The notes: generated by a model not told the origin, from the sequence alone. A DNA stretch of 64,000 nucleotides from Marinicrinis sediminis (GCF_042685085.1 NZ_JBHUMM010000002.1:186001-250000), one strand, 5' to 3'; shown: positions 43,520-53,466, numbered from the stretch's first letter. Numbers and translations are program-made.

Positions 43520-45876
43520 GTTGCTGTCTCTCCTTCGGGAGAAGGATGCGAGGCAGATACAAAAGCATGCTTCAGCACTTCATCCATATGGGCAACCGGA
43601 ATAAAGGTCATCTCACCCTTTACACTTTCCGGAATGTCCTTCAGGTCCTTCTCATTGTCTTTGGGCAACAAGACCGTTGTAATCCCCGCCCGATGGGCTG
43701 CAAGCGACTTCTCCTTCAACCCGCCGATGGGAAGCACTCTGCCGCGCAGCGTAATTTCCCCGGTCATGGCGACTTTACGGGAAACTTGTACCTGGCTGAG
43801 CAGCGAGATCATGGCAGTCGCCATCGTTATTCCTGCAGAAGGTCCGTCCTTTGGAATGGCGCCTTCCGGAATATGAATATGAATATCTTTCGTCTCAAAC
43901 AAGCTTTCATCAATTTGGAACTGGCTTGCTCTCGAGCGAGCGTAGCTTAAGGCGGCCTGCGCGGATTCCTTCATGACATCGCCGAGCTTGCCGGTAAGGG
44001 TCAATTTCCCTTTGCCCGGCAGCAGCGCTGCTTCAATCGTCAGGGTATCTCCGCCTACTTCCGTCCAGGCAAGTCCTGTTACACTGCCAATCTGATCCTC
44101 TTCCTCTGCCATTCCATATCGAAATTTCTCAGGTCCGAGATATTCCGGGAGATCAGTCGGCGTAATCTGTACTTTCTCCAGGCTCGTGTCCGATACAATC
44201 GCCTTGGCGGCTTTTCGTGACAGGGAGGCCATCTGCTGCTCCAGATTGCGAACACCGGCTTCACGGGTATACTCCCGAACGACCTTGAGCAGGGTATCTT
44301 CCTGCACATCGAGCTGCGTTTCTTCCAGTCCGTGATCACGTTTTTGCTTCGGCAATAAATACTTCTGGGCAATTTGCAGCTTTTCAGGCTCGGTATAACC
44401 GGAAATATAGAGCACTTCCATCCGATCCAGCAATGGACGAGGAATGGTATGAATAGCATTGGCTGTCGTAATAAACATCACATTGGACAGATCAAACGGC
44501 AGTTCTATAAAATGATCGCTGAACGTGGCATTTTGCTCCGGGTCCAGCACCTCCAGCAGGGCCGAGGCAGGATCTCCTCTGAAATCCATCGACATTTTAT
44601 CAATCTCATCCAGCAGAAATACCGGGTTGTTCGTGCCGGCTGTTTTCATGCCCTGAATGATACGGCCTGGCATCGCGCCGACATACGTTCTGCGGTGACC
44701 GCGAATTTCAGCCTCATCGCGCACGCCGCCTAATGAAATACGAACAAACTCACGTCCCAGTGATTTGGCGATGGAGCGTCCAAGCGAGGTTTTCCCTACG
44801 CCAGGTGGTCCGACAAAGCACAGGATCGGGCCTTTCAGTTTTTTGACCAGCTTTTGCACTGCCAGATATTCGAGCACACGCTCCTTGGGCTTCTCCAGTC
44901 CGTAATGATCCTCGTTCAGGATGTCTTCCGCTTTTTGAATATCGAGATCATCCTCGGTCTGCTTGTACCAGGGAACGGCGAGCAGCCATTCAATATAGTT
45001 CCGAATGACCGAGCCTTCAGCGGAGGCGGCGGGCATTTTCTCAAGTCGGTCAATTTCCTTCTCTATCTTCTCCTTGACCTTCTCCGGAACCTTGGTTTCA
45101 TTCAGTTGTTCCCTCAGTTCATCCGCTTCAGCTGCCCGTCCTTCCTTCTCGCCCAGCTCTTTCTGGATCGCTTTCATCTGCTCACGCAAGTAATATTCCT
45201 TTTGCGTTTTTTCCATTTGCTTTTTTACGCGCTGACTGATCTTTTTCTCTATTTCCAGCACTTCCAGCTCGTTTTTGAGCATGTTCAGCAGCGTTTCCAG
45301 CCGCTTCATGACGTCTGCCGTTTCCAGAATCTCTTGTTTGTCCTTGATCTTGACACTGAGGTGGCTGCTGATCACATCCGCCAGCCTGCCCGGTTCCTCA
45401 ATATCACTAACGGCTGCGAAGGTTTCTGGAGAAACCTTCTTGGAATACTGGGTGTACTGTTCGAAATGATTCAACACCATTCGCATCAGCGCATGAAGCT
45501 CGACCCGGTTGTCCGGTGCTTCCTCCCATTCCAGTGCCATGACTTCGTAAAATTCTTCGTTTTCTGTATATGCCTGTATTTCTGCTCTTGAGACCCCTTC
45601 AACCAATACCCGAATCGTGCCGTTTGGCAATTTCAGCATCTGTCTGACCTTTGCAATGGTTCCAATCTTGAAGATATCCTCCTGATTCGGCTCTTCAATA
45701 TCCACTTCTGCCTGTGTGCAGAGCAGGATCAAGTTGTCCTCGATCATCGCCTTTTCCAGAGCCTTCACAGATTTGTCTCTACCTACGTCAAGATGCAACA
45801 CCATGCTGGGATACACCAACAGACCTCGCAAAGGAAGTAGAGGGAGTTTCCGCTGATTCTCTTTTTGTGCTCCCAA
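43516..45876 (-). CDS. lon: Lon protease (LonA), ATP-dependent
   Basis: A 786-aa cytoplasmic AAA+ serine protease for damaged and regulatory proteins. N-terminal LON substrate domain (LPLLPLRGLLVYPSM), coiled coil (about 190-250), AAA+ module with Walker A GPPGVGKTSLG and Walker B VFLLDEIDKM, and protease domain with the Ser of KDGPSAGITMATAM and the Lys region GGLKEKSLAAHRAG, forming the Ser-Lys dyad. The start is TTG at 45876, ten bases after GGAGG. It follows lonB by about 100 bases and is coupled to engB. Confidence 0.97.
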   Translation of the reverse strand: MGAQKENQRKLPLLPLRGLLVYPSMVLHLDVGRDKSVKALEKAMIEDNLILLCTQAEVDIEEPNQEDIFKIGTIAKVRQMLKLPNGTIRVLVEGVSRAEIQAYTENEEFYEVMALEWEEAPDNRVELHALMRMVLNHFEQYTQYSKKVSPETFAAVSDIEEPGRLADVISSHLSVKIKDKQEILETADVMKRLETLLNMLKNELEVLEIEKKISQRVKKQMEKTQKEYYLREQMKAIQKELGEKEGRAAEADELREQLNETKVPEKVKEKIEKEIDRLEKMPAASAEGSVIRNYIEWLLAVPWYKQTEDDLDIQKAEDILNEDHYGLEKPKERVLEYLAVQKLVKKLKGPILCFVGPPGVGKTSLGRSIAKSLGREFVRISLGGVRDEAEIRGHRRTYVGAMPGRIIQGMKTAGTNNPVFLLDEIDKMSMDFRGDPASALLEVLDPEQNATFSDHFIELPFDLSNVMFITTANAIHTIPRPLLDRMEVLYISGYTEPEKLQIAQKYLLPKQKRDHGLEETQLDVQEDTLLKVVREYTREAGVRNLEQQMASLSRKAAKAIVSDTSLEKVQITPTDLPEYLGPEKFRYGMAEEEDQIGSVTGLAWTEVGGDTLTIEAALLPGKGKLTLTGKLGDVMKESAQAALSYARSRASQFQIDESLFETKDIHIHIPEGAIPKDGPSAGITMATAMISLLSQVQVSRKVAMTGEITLRGRVLPIGGLKEKSLAAHRAGITTVLLPKDNEKDLKDIPESVKGEMTFIPVAHMDEVLKHAFVSASHPSPEGETAT

Positions 45877-45979
45877 TTGATTTGCACCTCCAATAGACTA
45901 TCGCTAGATGTGTGTTTATTTTATCAAATGCGGGAGAAAAAAACCAATTCCGTCCCCTCAGCGGCCCTATGCTGTTCAG

Positions 45980-47689
45980 TTAGCCTTCCGCCTTGCGAGC
46001 GTTGGCCTGCAGCAAGGAGATGCCGGGAACGAGCGGGTCCTTTCTCTCTATTGTCTCATCCTCTGATTGCAGCGCAAGACCCAGCGCTTGTGCCATCACT
46101 TCATTGATCGTTTCAACCGGTATGACATCTATGCCCTGCATATCCTTGAACATATGCTGCCAGTTGTCCTTCGGAATCAGCACCGTTTCAACCCCTGCTT
46201 GCACCGCAGCTTCCACCTTGGCCACTACACCACCGACTGGTTTCACCCTTCCGTGAATGCTCACTTCTCCTGTCATCGCAAGCGTATGCGGGACCGGAAT
46301 CTGCTCCATGGAGGAAATGATCGCGGTAGCAATTGCAATACCTGCCGAGGGTCCATCTACCGGTATACCGCCCGGAAAATTGATATGCACATCGAACTGC
46401 TTCGGCTGATAACCCATCCGTTTGAGAAACGTCAATACGTTCTCGATCGAGCTTTTGGCCATGCTTTTGCGTCGCAAGGTTTTTGAGCCGCCACCGCCGA
46501 GCTCTTCCTCATCGACGACACCTGTAATATTAAACGTGCCGGTACCAGGCTTCTCGACCGGAATGGTGATAGCTTCAATTTCGAGCAGGGCACCCACATT
46601 GGGACCATAGACAGCCAACCCGTTGACGAACCCAACCTTCGGCTCTGACGGAATCTTTAATTCATGTCGAGGCTGAATTTGACTGCTGTTCACCACCCAT
46701 TCCACCTGATCAGCCGCAATATCTTCCGTCCCTTCTGTCATGGCCACACCGGCCGCCAGCTGAATCATATTGACCGCTTCCCTGCCATTGGTTGCATAAC
46801 GCTTCACCACTTCGATCGCTTGCTCTGAGGCGTTCATGCCAATCCTTTGCAGTGCCTTGTCCGCAATATCAGAGATTTCATGCGGCAGGAGTGGCCGAAA
46901 ATGAATTTCCATGCAACGGGATCGAATGGCCGGCGGAATTTCATGAGGCTGACGTGTCGTCGCGCCCACCAGACGAAAATCAGCCGGAAGGCCATTTTGG
47001 AATATATCGTGAATGTGCTTGGGAATGTTGGGATCTTCCGCATGGTAGTAGGAGCTTTCCAGAAATACCTTGCGATCCTCCAGCACTTTAAGAAGTTTAT
47101 TCATCTGTACCGGATGAAGTTCTCCGATCTCATCAATAAACAAGATACCACCGTGGGCCTTTGTCACGGCTCCCTGCTTGGGTTGCGGAATGCCGGCAAC
47201 CCCCATCGCACCTGCCCCCTGGTAGATCGGATCATGTACAGAGCCGATCAGGGGATCTGCAATGCCTCTTTCGTCAAAGCGTGCCGTTGTGGCATCAATT
47301 TCCGTAAATTTGGAATCCAGCTTGAACGGGGAACGGGGATTTTTCTTCGCTTCCTCCAGCACCACTCTGGCTGCCGCTGTTTTGCCTACCCCTGGTGGAC
47401 CGTAAATAAGCACATGCTGGGGATTCGCACCACACAGGGCCGCTTTTAATGCCTTCAGGCCTTCCTTTTGCCCTACAATGTCTTCCATTTTGGACGGTCG
47501 TGTCTTCTCAGACAACGGGACAGTAAGCTGAATAGAGCGCATCTTCCGCAGTTTCTCCATTTCTTTCTTCGATTCCCGATCCACCGCATTGCGATTGCTC
47601 TGTTGATTGCGCAATAAATTCCAAAAGTACAGGCCAATGATAACCGCAAAAAATACCTGAATAAACATTAAAATCATCGTCAGACTCAT
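45980..47689 (-). CDS. lonB: LonB, sporulation-associated ATP-dependent protease
   Basis: A 569-aa membrane-linked Lon homologue without the LonA N-terminal domain. An N-terminal helix (MILMFIQVFFAVIIGLYFW) precedes the AAA+ domain (Walker A GPPGVGKTAAARV, Walker B GILFIDEIGELHP) and the protease domain with VDGPSAGIAIATAI and GGVVAKVEAAVQAGV as the Ser-Lys dyad. In B. subtilis lonB is a forespore gene read by sigma-F. ATG at 47689 follows GGGAGG. I looked for a sigma-F promoter upstream and did not find a convincing one. Confidence 0.94.
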   Translation of the reverse strand: MSLTMILMFIQVFFAVIIGLYFWNLLRNQQSNRNAVDRESKKEMEKLRKMRSIQLTVPLSEKTRPSKMEDIVGQKEGLKALKAALCGANPQHVLIYGPPGVGKTAAARVVLEEAKKNPRSPFKLDSKFTEIDATTARFDERGIADPLIGSVHDPIYQGAGAMGVAGIPQPKQGAVTKAHGGILFIDEIGELHPVQMNKLLKVLEDRKVFLESSYYHAEDPNIPKHIHDIFQNGLPADFRLVGATTRQPHEIPPAIRSRCMEIHFRPLLPHEISDIADKALQRIGMNASEQAIEVVKRYATNGREAVNMIQLAAGVAMTEGTEDIAADQVEWVVNSSQIQPRHELKIPSEPKVGFVNGLAVYGPNVGALLEIEAITIPVEKPGTGTFNITGVVDEEELGGGGSKTLRRKSMAKSSIENVLTFLKRMGYQPKQFDVHINFPGGIPVDGPSAGIAIATAIISSMEQIPVPHTLAMTGEVSIHGRVKPVGGVVAKVEAAVQAGVETVLIPKDNWQHMFKDMQGIDVIPVETINEVMAQALGLALQSEDETIERKDPLVPGISLLQANARKAEG

Positions 47690-47786
47690 CTGTTCAACCT
47701 CCCATAGCTTCTCATTAGGCTCCACTTCTCAATACTCGATAGTATTGCCGGATAATGGGAGGCTTAACCGCAAGAGCGGCAAGGGA

Positions 47787-48665
47787 TTAATAATGAATCG
47801 ACAGAAATTCCTTGATATCCGTGTTCATTTGTGTACGTACCTGTGAAGATGGAAAATGCCCGCTCTCATAGCTTTTGGAGATGGTGAGACTCGGGATGAT
47901 TCTACTCGCGGCAGACAGCAGCCGCTCACCGGGGAAAAAGATGTCATCCCTTCCAGCGAGCAGCATCGTCGGAGCCTTGTACGAATCAAGCTCCTTTCGC
48001 TTCGTCAGCTTGGGCATATCCTGTTCGAGCTTCACATGCTGAAAAATATCCCCGATGATCTGCTTGTCCTGTTCGCTCATGGAGGAGGCAGACATCACAT
48101 CGGCAATACGCTGCAATGAGACCGGCGATGAAGTGGACCTGTAACGAATGAGCGGCAACAAAATGTACCGAATCATGTCTAGCTTGGAACCAAGCTTTAC
48201 GCCTGCGGGTGACACCAGGACCGCGCAGGCAATCTTCTCGGGGGCGTAGGCCGCAAGTCTGAGAATGATGCCCCCGCCATAGGAAGGGCCGACAAACGCA
48301 CTCGACTGAAGTTGAAAAGCGTGCATGATATCTTCGATCCATTTGGCAAAACTGTCATCTTTGGCTGAAATGCGAGTTTCGGCACTGAAGCCGGGATGTC
48401 CGATGGTGTCAGGTGCATAGATGCGATACTGCGACCACAATGGCTCAAACCAGGACAACGTCATCGGGTTGAGGCAATTGCCTCCTTGCAAAATGATCAA
48501 TGGCTTGCCATTCGCAGGACCTGTCATCAAGGTATGTGTGGGCCCAAACCGTGTGTCCACCCACTTGCGTTCAAACGATAACGAAAAGGTTTCCAGATAC
48601 TGCTCATACGCATACTGCAACTTCTGCTTTCCTTCCACGGATTTATAAATCGTATGTTCACCCAA
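47787..48665 (-). CDS. Alpha/beta-fold hydrolase
   Basis: A protein of about 292 aa of the alpha/beta hydrolase superfamily. Oxyanion-hole region LIILQGGNCLNP, nucleophile elbow GPSYGG (serine), acid in LLAGRDDIFFPGE and histidine in YESGHFPSS complete a plausible Ser-Asp-His triad. The cap region is basic and helical. Substrate unknown; it may be an esterase or lipase-like enzyme. TTG at 48665 lies eight bases after GAGGTG; GTG at 48674 is in frame but overlaps the ribosome site. It is inserted between ispG and lonB. Confidence 0.85.
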   Translation of the reverse strand: MGEHTIYKSVEGKQKLQYAYEQYLETFSLSFERKWVDTRFGPTHTLMTGPANGKPLIILQGGNCLNPMTLSWFEPLWSQYRIYAPDTIGHPGFSAETRISAKDDSFAKWIEDIMHAFQLQSSAFVGPSYGGGIILRLAAYAPEKIACAVLVSPAGVKLGSKLDMIRYILLPLIRYRSTSSPVSLQRIADVMSASSMSEQDKQIIGDIFQHVKLEQDMPKLTKRKELDSYKAPTMLLAGRDDIFFPGERLLSAASRIIPSLTISKSYESGHFPSSQVRTQMNTDIKEFLSIHY

Positions 48666-48817
48666 ATGTCTCACCTCTTCGTCTACGATTTAATACGATA
48701 CGCTTTCTATCTATGTATGGCGAAGGACTATGTATGTATGGCGAAGGAGCATGATCTATGCAGAGCCGTTATGTTCGAACCGAACAGATTCGTCGAATTC
48801 GGCTTGCATCGACCTAT

Positions 48818-48864
48818 GAAAAAGAGGCTGTCCAGTCAGTCTGAATACGACCCTGAACAGCCTC
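48818..48864 (-). terminator. Terminator downstream of ispG
   Basis: GAGGCTGT and ACAGCCTC form the base of a hairpin with a roughly 25-base top; on the minus strand TTTTTCAT follows. It lies 20 bases after the ispG stop. Confidence 0.8.
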
Positions 48865-48883
48865 AAGTGAAAGGGAATGTGGC

Positions 48884-49999
48884 TTAAGACGACGATGGCA
48901 ATGCATGCTTTCGTCCAGGTATTTCCCCTGTGCGCTCATATTCCTGCACAATATAATCAATTTCTTTCTTGAGCTCGGAAACCAGTTCCGCTTCCGGCAC
49001 TTTTCGAATCATCTCACCGTACTTGAACAGCATGCCTTCTCCTCGGGCACCGGCGATGCCAATATCTGCTTCCCTGGCTTCCCCAGGCCCATTCACGGCA
49101 CAACCGAGTACGGAGACCTTGATCGGAACCTTCACATCCTGCAAGTATTCCTCGACCTCATTGGCCACCGCGAACAGGTCTATATCCAGGCGCCCGCATG
49201 TCGGGCAGGACACGAGGGTCGCGGCGTTGGAGATCAGATGAAAGCTTTTCAGCAGTTCTCTGGCTACCTTGATCTCCTCAACTGGATCTGCACTGAGAGA
49301 AACCCGCACCGTGGAGCCGATTCCGAGAGACAAGAGTGCACCCAGTCCGGCTGCACTTTTCACCGTACCGGAGAACAGTGTCCCTGCTTCTGTAATCCCG
49401 AGGTGAAGCGGATATTTAATCACTTCCGCCGCCTTCATGTATGCCTGAATGGCCATCGGCACGTCCGATGCTTTCAGGGACACGATAATATCATGGAAAT
49501 CCAGTTCCTCCAGAATCTGAATATGGAACAATGCACTCTCCACCATCGCCTCTGGAGTCGGGTATCCATACTTTTCAAGCAAATGACGCTCCAGAGAACC
49601 TGCATTTACTCCGATGCGAATCGGAATGCCTTTCTCCTTACACGCTTTTACAACGGCTTCGACCTTTTCCTTGCGTCCGATATTCCCCGGATTGATACGC
49701 ACTTTATCAATACCGTTCTCGATGGCCATCAGAGCCAAACGATAATCAAAGTGAATATCAGCGACCAAAGGAATGTGAATCCGTTTCTTGATTTCCTTAA
49801 TGGCTTCTGCAGCCTCTTCATTATTGACGGTCACCCGAACGATCTGACAGCCTGCTTCCTCCAGTCGCAAAATCTCTGCAACGGTGGCTTCCACATCTGC
49901 TGTTTTTGTCGTACACATGCTCTGGATGACGACTTCATTACTGCCGCCAATCGTTAATTCCCCAACTTTGACAGGTACGGTATCTTTCCGATGGATCAT
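48884..49999 (-). CDS. ispG: IspG (GcpE), 4-hydroxy-3-methylbut-2-enyl diphosphate synthase
   Basis: A 371-aa iron-sulfur enzyme of the MEP isoprenoid pathway that converts ME-cPP to HMBPP. A TIM barrel fills the first two thirds. The [4Fe-4S] ligands are C265 and C268 in SCPTCGR and C300 in GCAVNGPGEA, with E307 as the fourth. ATG at 49999 follows GGGAGAG. Full length for the two-domain form. It sits between clpX and the hydrolase and ends at its own terminator, so it may be a separate unit. Confidence 0.97.
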   Translation of the reverse strand: MIHRKDTVPVKVGELTIGGSNEVVIQSMCTTKTADVEATVAEILRLEEAGCQIVRVTVNNEEAAEAIKEIKKRIHIPLVADIHFDYRLALMAIENGIDKVRINPGNIGRKEKVEAVVKACKEKGIPIRIGVNAGSLERHLLEKYGYPTPEAMVESALFHIQILEELDFHDIIVSLKASDVPMAIQAYMKAAEVIKYPLHLGITEAGTLFSGTVKSAAGLGALLSLGIGSTVRVSLSADPVEEIKVARELLKSFHLISNAATLVSCPTCGRLDIDLFAVANEVEEYLQDVKVPIKVSVLGCAVNGPGEAREADIGIAGARGEGMLFKYGEMIRKVPEAELVSELKKEIDYIVQEYERTGEIPGRKHALPSSS

Positions 50000-50075
50000 C
50001 GATTGTCTCTCCCATAAACATAGTCTGGATTGCGGAACTCACATGCCATGCCGCCGAGTTCTATACATAGAAAGC

Positions 50076-51329
50076 CTATGCGCTTTCCTCTTCTTTCTTC
50101 TCATCGCCCTCCAGCAAATCTGGCGGCATTTTCTCCTTCACGGTCTTTTCCGTGATGATGCATTTTTGGATGTCACTGCGTGAAGGCAGATCATACATCA
50201 CATCGAGCATAATGCTCTCAATGATAGCTCTCAGTCCGCGCGCCCCTGTATTACGTTTGATCGCTTCGGCTGCAATCGCCTTCAGCGCGCCTTCCTCGAA
50301 CTCAAGCTCGACATTATCCATCTCCAGCAGCTTCTGATACTGCTTCACGAGGGCGTTCTTTGGCTCAGTCAGAATGCTGACGAGTGCTTCCTCATCCAGG
50401 GGTTCCAGCGTGGACACCACAGGCAGACGTCCGACGAACTCAGGGATCAGGCCAAACTTCAACAGGTCTTCCGGCAAAGCCATAGACAAGTATTCACCCG
50501 GCTTGAGATCGTGCTTGGAAGCATCGGAATTAAAACCGATCACTTTCTTGCCGATCCGGCGCTTGATGATCTGCTCGAGTCCATCAAAGGCTCCACCGCA
50601 AATGAACATGATGTTCGTCGTATCGATTTGAATAAATTCCTGATGCGGGTGCTTGCGGCCACCTTGCGGAGGAACCGAAGCGACCGTACCCTCCAGAATC
50701 TTCAGCAGCGCCTGCTGTACGCCTTCACCGGATACATCTCTGGTGATGGATGGATTCTCGGACTTGCGTGCTACCTTATCGATCTCATCAATATAAATAA
50801 TTCCGCGTTCAGCTTTCTCCACGTCGTAGTCAGCAGACTGGATCAGCTTGAGCAGGATGTTCTCGACATCCTCCCCTACATAACCCGCTTCTGTCAACGA
50901 GGTTGCATCCGCAATCGCGAAAGGGACATTCAATATTCGGGCCATCGTCTGGGCCAAGAGAGTCTTACCGCTTCCCGTCGGGCCAATCAGCACGATATTG
51001 CTTTTTTGCAATTCCACATCATCCACTTTGTTCTTCGTGTTGATGCGCTTGTAATGGTTATATACGGCCACAGACAATGATTTTTTGGCATGTTCCTGAC
51101 CGATGACATACTGATCCAGAATTTCACGGATCGCTTGCGGCTTTGGAATTTCCTTCAGATCAAATTCCTCTTCCTGACCGAGTTCCTCTTCGACGATCTC
51201 TGTGCACAATTCAATGCACTCATCACAAATATACACGCCTGGACCTGCAACCAGCTTGCGAACCTGGTCCTGGGATTTACCACAAAAAGAGCATTTCAGT
51301 TGCCCTTTCTCATCGTTGAATTTAAACAT
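50076..51329 (-). CDS. clpX: ClpX, ATPase subunit of ClpXP
   Basis: A 417-aa AAA+ unfoldase that feeds ClpP. N-terminal zinc-binding domain CSFCGKSQDQV...YICDECI, Walker A IGPTGSGKTLLAQ, Walker B IIYIDEIDKVARK, pore loop within GYVGEDVEN, and the IGF-type ClpP docking loop (RRIGKKVIGFNSD). It lies 13 bases after clpP, so the two are probably one transcript; in B. subtilis clpP is elsewhere. C-terminal tail is acidic. Confidence 0.97.
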   Translation of the reverse strand: MFKFNDEKGQLKCSFCGKSQDQVRKLVAGPGVYICDECIELCTEIVEEELGQEEEFDLKEIPKPQAIREILDQYVIGQEHAKKSLSVAVYNHYKRINTKNKVDDVELQKSNIVLIGPTGSGKTLLAQTMARILNVPFAIADATSLTEAGYVGEDVENILLKLIQSADYDVEKAERGIIYIDEIDKVARKSENPSITRDVSGEGVQQALLKILEGTVASVPPQGGRKHPHQEFIQIDTTNIMFICGGAFDGLEQIIKRRIGKKVIGFNSDASKHDLKPGEYLSMALPEDLLKFGLIPEFVGRLPVVSTLEPLDEEALVSILTEPKNALVKQYQKLLEMDNVELEFEEGALKAIAAEAIKRNTGARGLRAIIESIMLDVMYDLPSRSDIQKCIITEKTVKEKMPPDLLEGDEKKEEESA

Positions 51330-51342
51330 TCCATCACCTCTT

Positions 51343-51933
51343 CTACTTCAAGTCCGAAGGATTCAATACTTTATCAACCAATCCGTAAGCTTTGGCTTCC
51401 TCTGCCGACATAAAATTGTCACGATCCGTATCGCGTTCAATTTTTTCGTAAGGCTGACCCGTTCTGTCTACGTAAATTTGGTTGAGCTTGTGTTTGGTTT
51501 TGATGATCCAATCTGCGTGAATCTTAATGTCAGCAGCCTGACCACGTACGCCGCCCAGAGGCTGATGGATCATAATCTCACTATTCGGCAGAGCGAAACG
51601 CTTCCCTGGAGCACCCGCAGTCAACAGCAATGAACCCATGCTGGCAGCCAGACCCACACAGATCGTAGATACATCAGGCTTAATGAACTGCATGGTATCA
51701 AAAATAGCCATACCTGCCGTTACAGAACCGCCCGGTGAATTGATATACAGATGAATGTCCTTCTCGGGATCATCGGCTGCCAAAAACAGCAGCTGTGCGG
51801 TAATCGCGTTGGAAACATCATCATCAATCGCACTCCCCAAAAAGATAATTCGGTCTTTGAGCAGACGGGAGTATATATCATATGAGCGCTCGCCCCGATT
51901 CGTTTGTTCAACTACGATTGGCACTAAATTCAT
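51343..51933 (-). CDS. clpP: ClpP, ATP-dependent protease proteolytic subunit
   Basis: A 196-aa serine protease that forms tetradecameric barrels. Catalytic triad S98 (GLAASMGS), H123 (MIHQPLGG) and D172 match Bacillus S97/H122/D171. N-terminal MNLVPIVVEQTNRGERSYDIYSR is typical. ATG at 51933 follows AAAGGAG. A sigma-A-type promoter lies about 45 bases upstream. I found no CtsR operator pair there, though this was only by eye. The arrangement tig-clpP-clpX differs from B. subtilis tig-clpX. Confidence 0.97.
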   Translation of the reverse strand: MNLVPIVVEQTNRGERSYDIYSRLLKDRIIFLGSAIDDDVSNAITAQLLFLAADDPEKDIHLYINSPGGSVTAGMAIFDTMQFIKPDVSTICVGLAASMGSLLLTAGAPGKRFALPNSEIMIHQPLGGVRGQAADIKIHADWIIKTKHKLNQIYVDRTGQPYEKIERDTDRDNFMSAEEAKAYGLVDKVLNPSDLK

Positions 51934-51978
51934 TGTGTTAATTCACTCCTTTACCGAATGAAACAAACCTTAAATCTC

Positions 51979-52008
51979 ATTGTACCACGCATAGAACGGA
52001 CAAAGCAA
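51979..52008 (-). promoter_or_regulatory. Promoter of clpP-clpX
   Basis: TTGCTT (52003-52008), an 18-base spacer and TACAAT (51979-51984) on the minus strand, with TGG before the -10 as an extended element. It lies between the tig terminator and clpP. Confidence 0.55.
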
Positions 52009-52076
52009 AGCTATCCTCGTGTTCTCGTACCACTTGCGCAGCAAAGCGTGTGCAGAAGCGGAAAAAGCTTAGATGT

Positions 52077-52118
52077 AAAAAATAAGGCACGCAACTGAGA
52101 CGTTCGTGCCTTATTTTT
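52077..52118 (-). terminator. Terminator downstream of tig
   Basis: AAATAAGGCACG and CGTGCCTTATTT form a perfect 12-bp stem with a 13-base loop, A and T tracts on both sides. It separates tig from clpP. Confidence 0.9.
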
Positions 52119-52161
52119 ATGTGTATTCAACTGGTATTATGATTGACGATCCCGCGTGCTG

Positions 52162-53466
52162 TTACTCTGCTGCAGCCGCTACACTCTTGCTCTCTTCCAC
52201 GAGCAGAAGGATCGTTTTCTTCAGAAGCATATCTGCTTTCAGTGTCTCGATGGTACCGTTGTCTTCCAACAGCTTGCGAAGATCAGCAGCAGGCTGCTTG
52301 TACATTTCGGACAGCTGTTCGAATTCGTTGTTGATGTCTTCTTCCGTCACTTCAACCTTTTCGGCTGCCGCGATCGCTTCAAGCACAAGGTTGTTGCGTA
52401 CGCGCTTCGCTGCATCTTCCTTCATTTGTTCTTTCAGTTGCTCTTCGGACTGGCCGGAGAACTGATAGTACAGGTCAAGGTTCATGCCCTGCTGGCTAAG
52501 ACGGTTTTCGAAATCTTTCAGCATTTGACCGATTTCTGTTTCCACCATTACGTCCGGAACTTCTACTTCTGCGTTTTCCGCCGCTTTTTCCACGACAACG
52601 CCTTCACGGTAATGGTCCGCCTCATGCTCTTTCTTTTCTTTCAACTTGTTTTCGATATCTGCCTTGTATTCATCCAATGTTTCGAACTCGCTGACATCCT
52701 TCGCGAACTCATCATCCAGCTCAGGCAGGTTTTTACGCTTGATTTCATGCAGCTTGACCTTGAACAAAGCTTCTTTCCCTTTCAGGTTTTCCGCATGATA
52801 TTCTTCCGGGAAGGTGACGTTTACGTCCTTATCTTCCTCTTTTTGCATGCCTACGAGCTGCTCTTCAAATCCTGGAATGAAGCTGTTGGACCCAAGTTCG
52901 AGGGAATACCCTTCTGCTTTTCCGCCTTCAAATGCTTCGCCGTCTACAAATCCTTCAAAGTCGATAACAACGGTATCTCCGTTCTCAGCGGCTCCTTCTT
53001 CAACGACAACCAGCTCAGCTTGACGCTGCTGCATGTTTTTCAGTTCAGCCTCGATGTCTGCTTCACTCACAGAGAAATCTTTCTCCGGTACTTCCAACCC
53101 TTTGTAGTCGCCAAGCTTCACTTCTGGCTTCACTTGTACTTTCGCAGTGAAAATAAACGGCTTTCCTTTTTCGAACTGCTCTACATCGATCTCAGGACGA
53201 TCAATCGGCTCAATGCCTGCTTCGTCAATCGCTGCAACATAAGCTTCTGGCAACAAGATGTCAATGGCATCCTGATACAGGCTTTCCACACCGAAACGGC
53301 CTTCGAAAATGGAACGAGGTACTTTACCTTTGCGGAATCCCGGTACGTTTACTTTTTTCACGACTTTGTTGAAAGCCTGATCCAGCGCTCCGGCAACTTT
53401 TTCTGCTTCCACTTCTACTTTTAATACACCTGTGTTCTTCTCTAATTTTTCCCAATTGGCACTCAT
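52162..53466 (-). CDS. tig: Trigger factor, ribosome-bound chaperone
   Basis: A 434-aa peptidyl-prolyl isomerase and chaperone that meets nascent chains at the ribosome exit. N-terminal ribosome-binding domain with the signature around VNVPGFRKGKVPRSIFEGRFG, FKBP-like PPIase domain in the middle (GDTVVIDFEGFVDGEAFEGG), and a long helical C-terminal arm domain. Length is normal for the family. ATG at 53466 follows GGAGGGG. It precedes clpP-clpX, from which a terminator separates it. Confidence 0.97.
   Translation of the reverse strand: MSANWEKLEKNTGVLKVEVEAEKVAGALDQAFNKVVKKVNVPGFRKGKVPRSIFEGRFGVESLYQDAIDILLPEAYVAAIDEAGIEPIDRPEIDVEQFEKGKPFIFTAKVQVKPEVKLGDYKGLEVPEKDFSVSEADIEAELKNMQQRQAELVVVEEGAAENGDTVVIDFEGFVDGEAFEGGKAEGYSLELGSNSFIPGFEEQLVGMQKEEDKDVNVTFPEEYHAENLKGKEALFKVKLHEIKRKNLPELDDEFAKDVSEFETLDEYKADIENKLKEKKEHEADHYREGVVVEKAAENAEVEVPDVMVETEIGQMLKDFENRLSQQGMNLDLYYQFSGQSEEQLKEQMKEDAAKRVRNNLVLEAIAAAEKVEVTEEDINNEFEQLSEMYKQPAADLRKLLEDNGTIETLKADMLLKKTILLLVEESKSVAAAAE

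Noticed and set aside
47735..47750. Inverted repeat AATACT-CGAT-AGTATT upstream of lonB
   Set aside because: Only six-base arms; could be an operator, but nothing else supports it, and no sigma-F boxes were convincing nearby.
48712..48748. 16-bp direct repeat TATGTATGGCGAAGGA, two copies
   Set aside because: Two copies 21 bases apart upstream of the hydrolase gene; too few to call an array or operator, no mobile-element boundary beside it.
48905..49957. 350-codon open frame on the plus strand
   Set aside because: Antisense to ispG, which has all cluster ligands; no start signal.
52156..53424. 422-codon open frame on the plus strand
   Set aside because: Antisense to trigger factor; Phe-rich product mirrors the Glu/Lys codons of tig.
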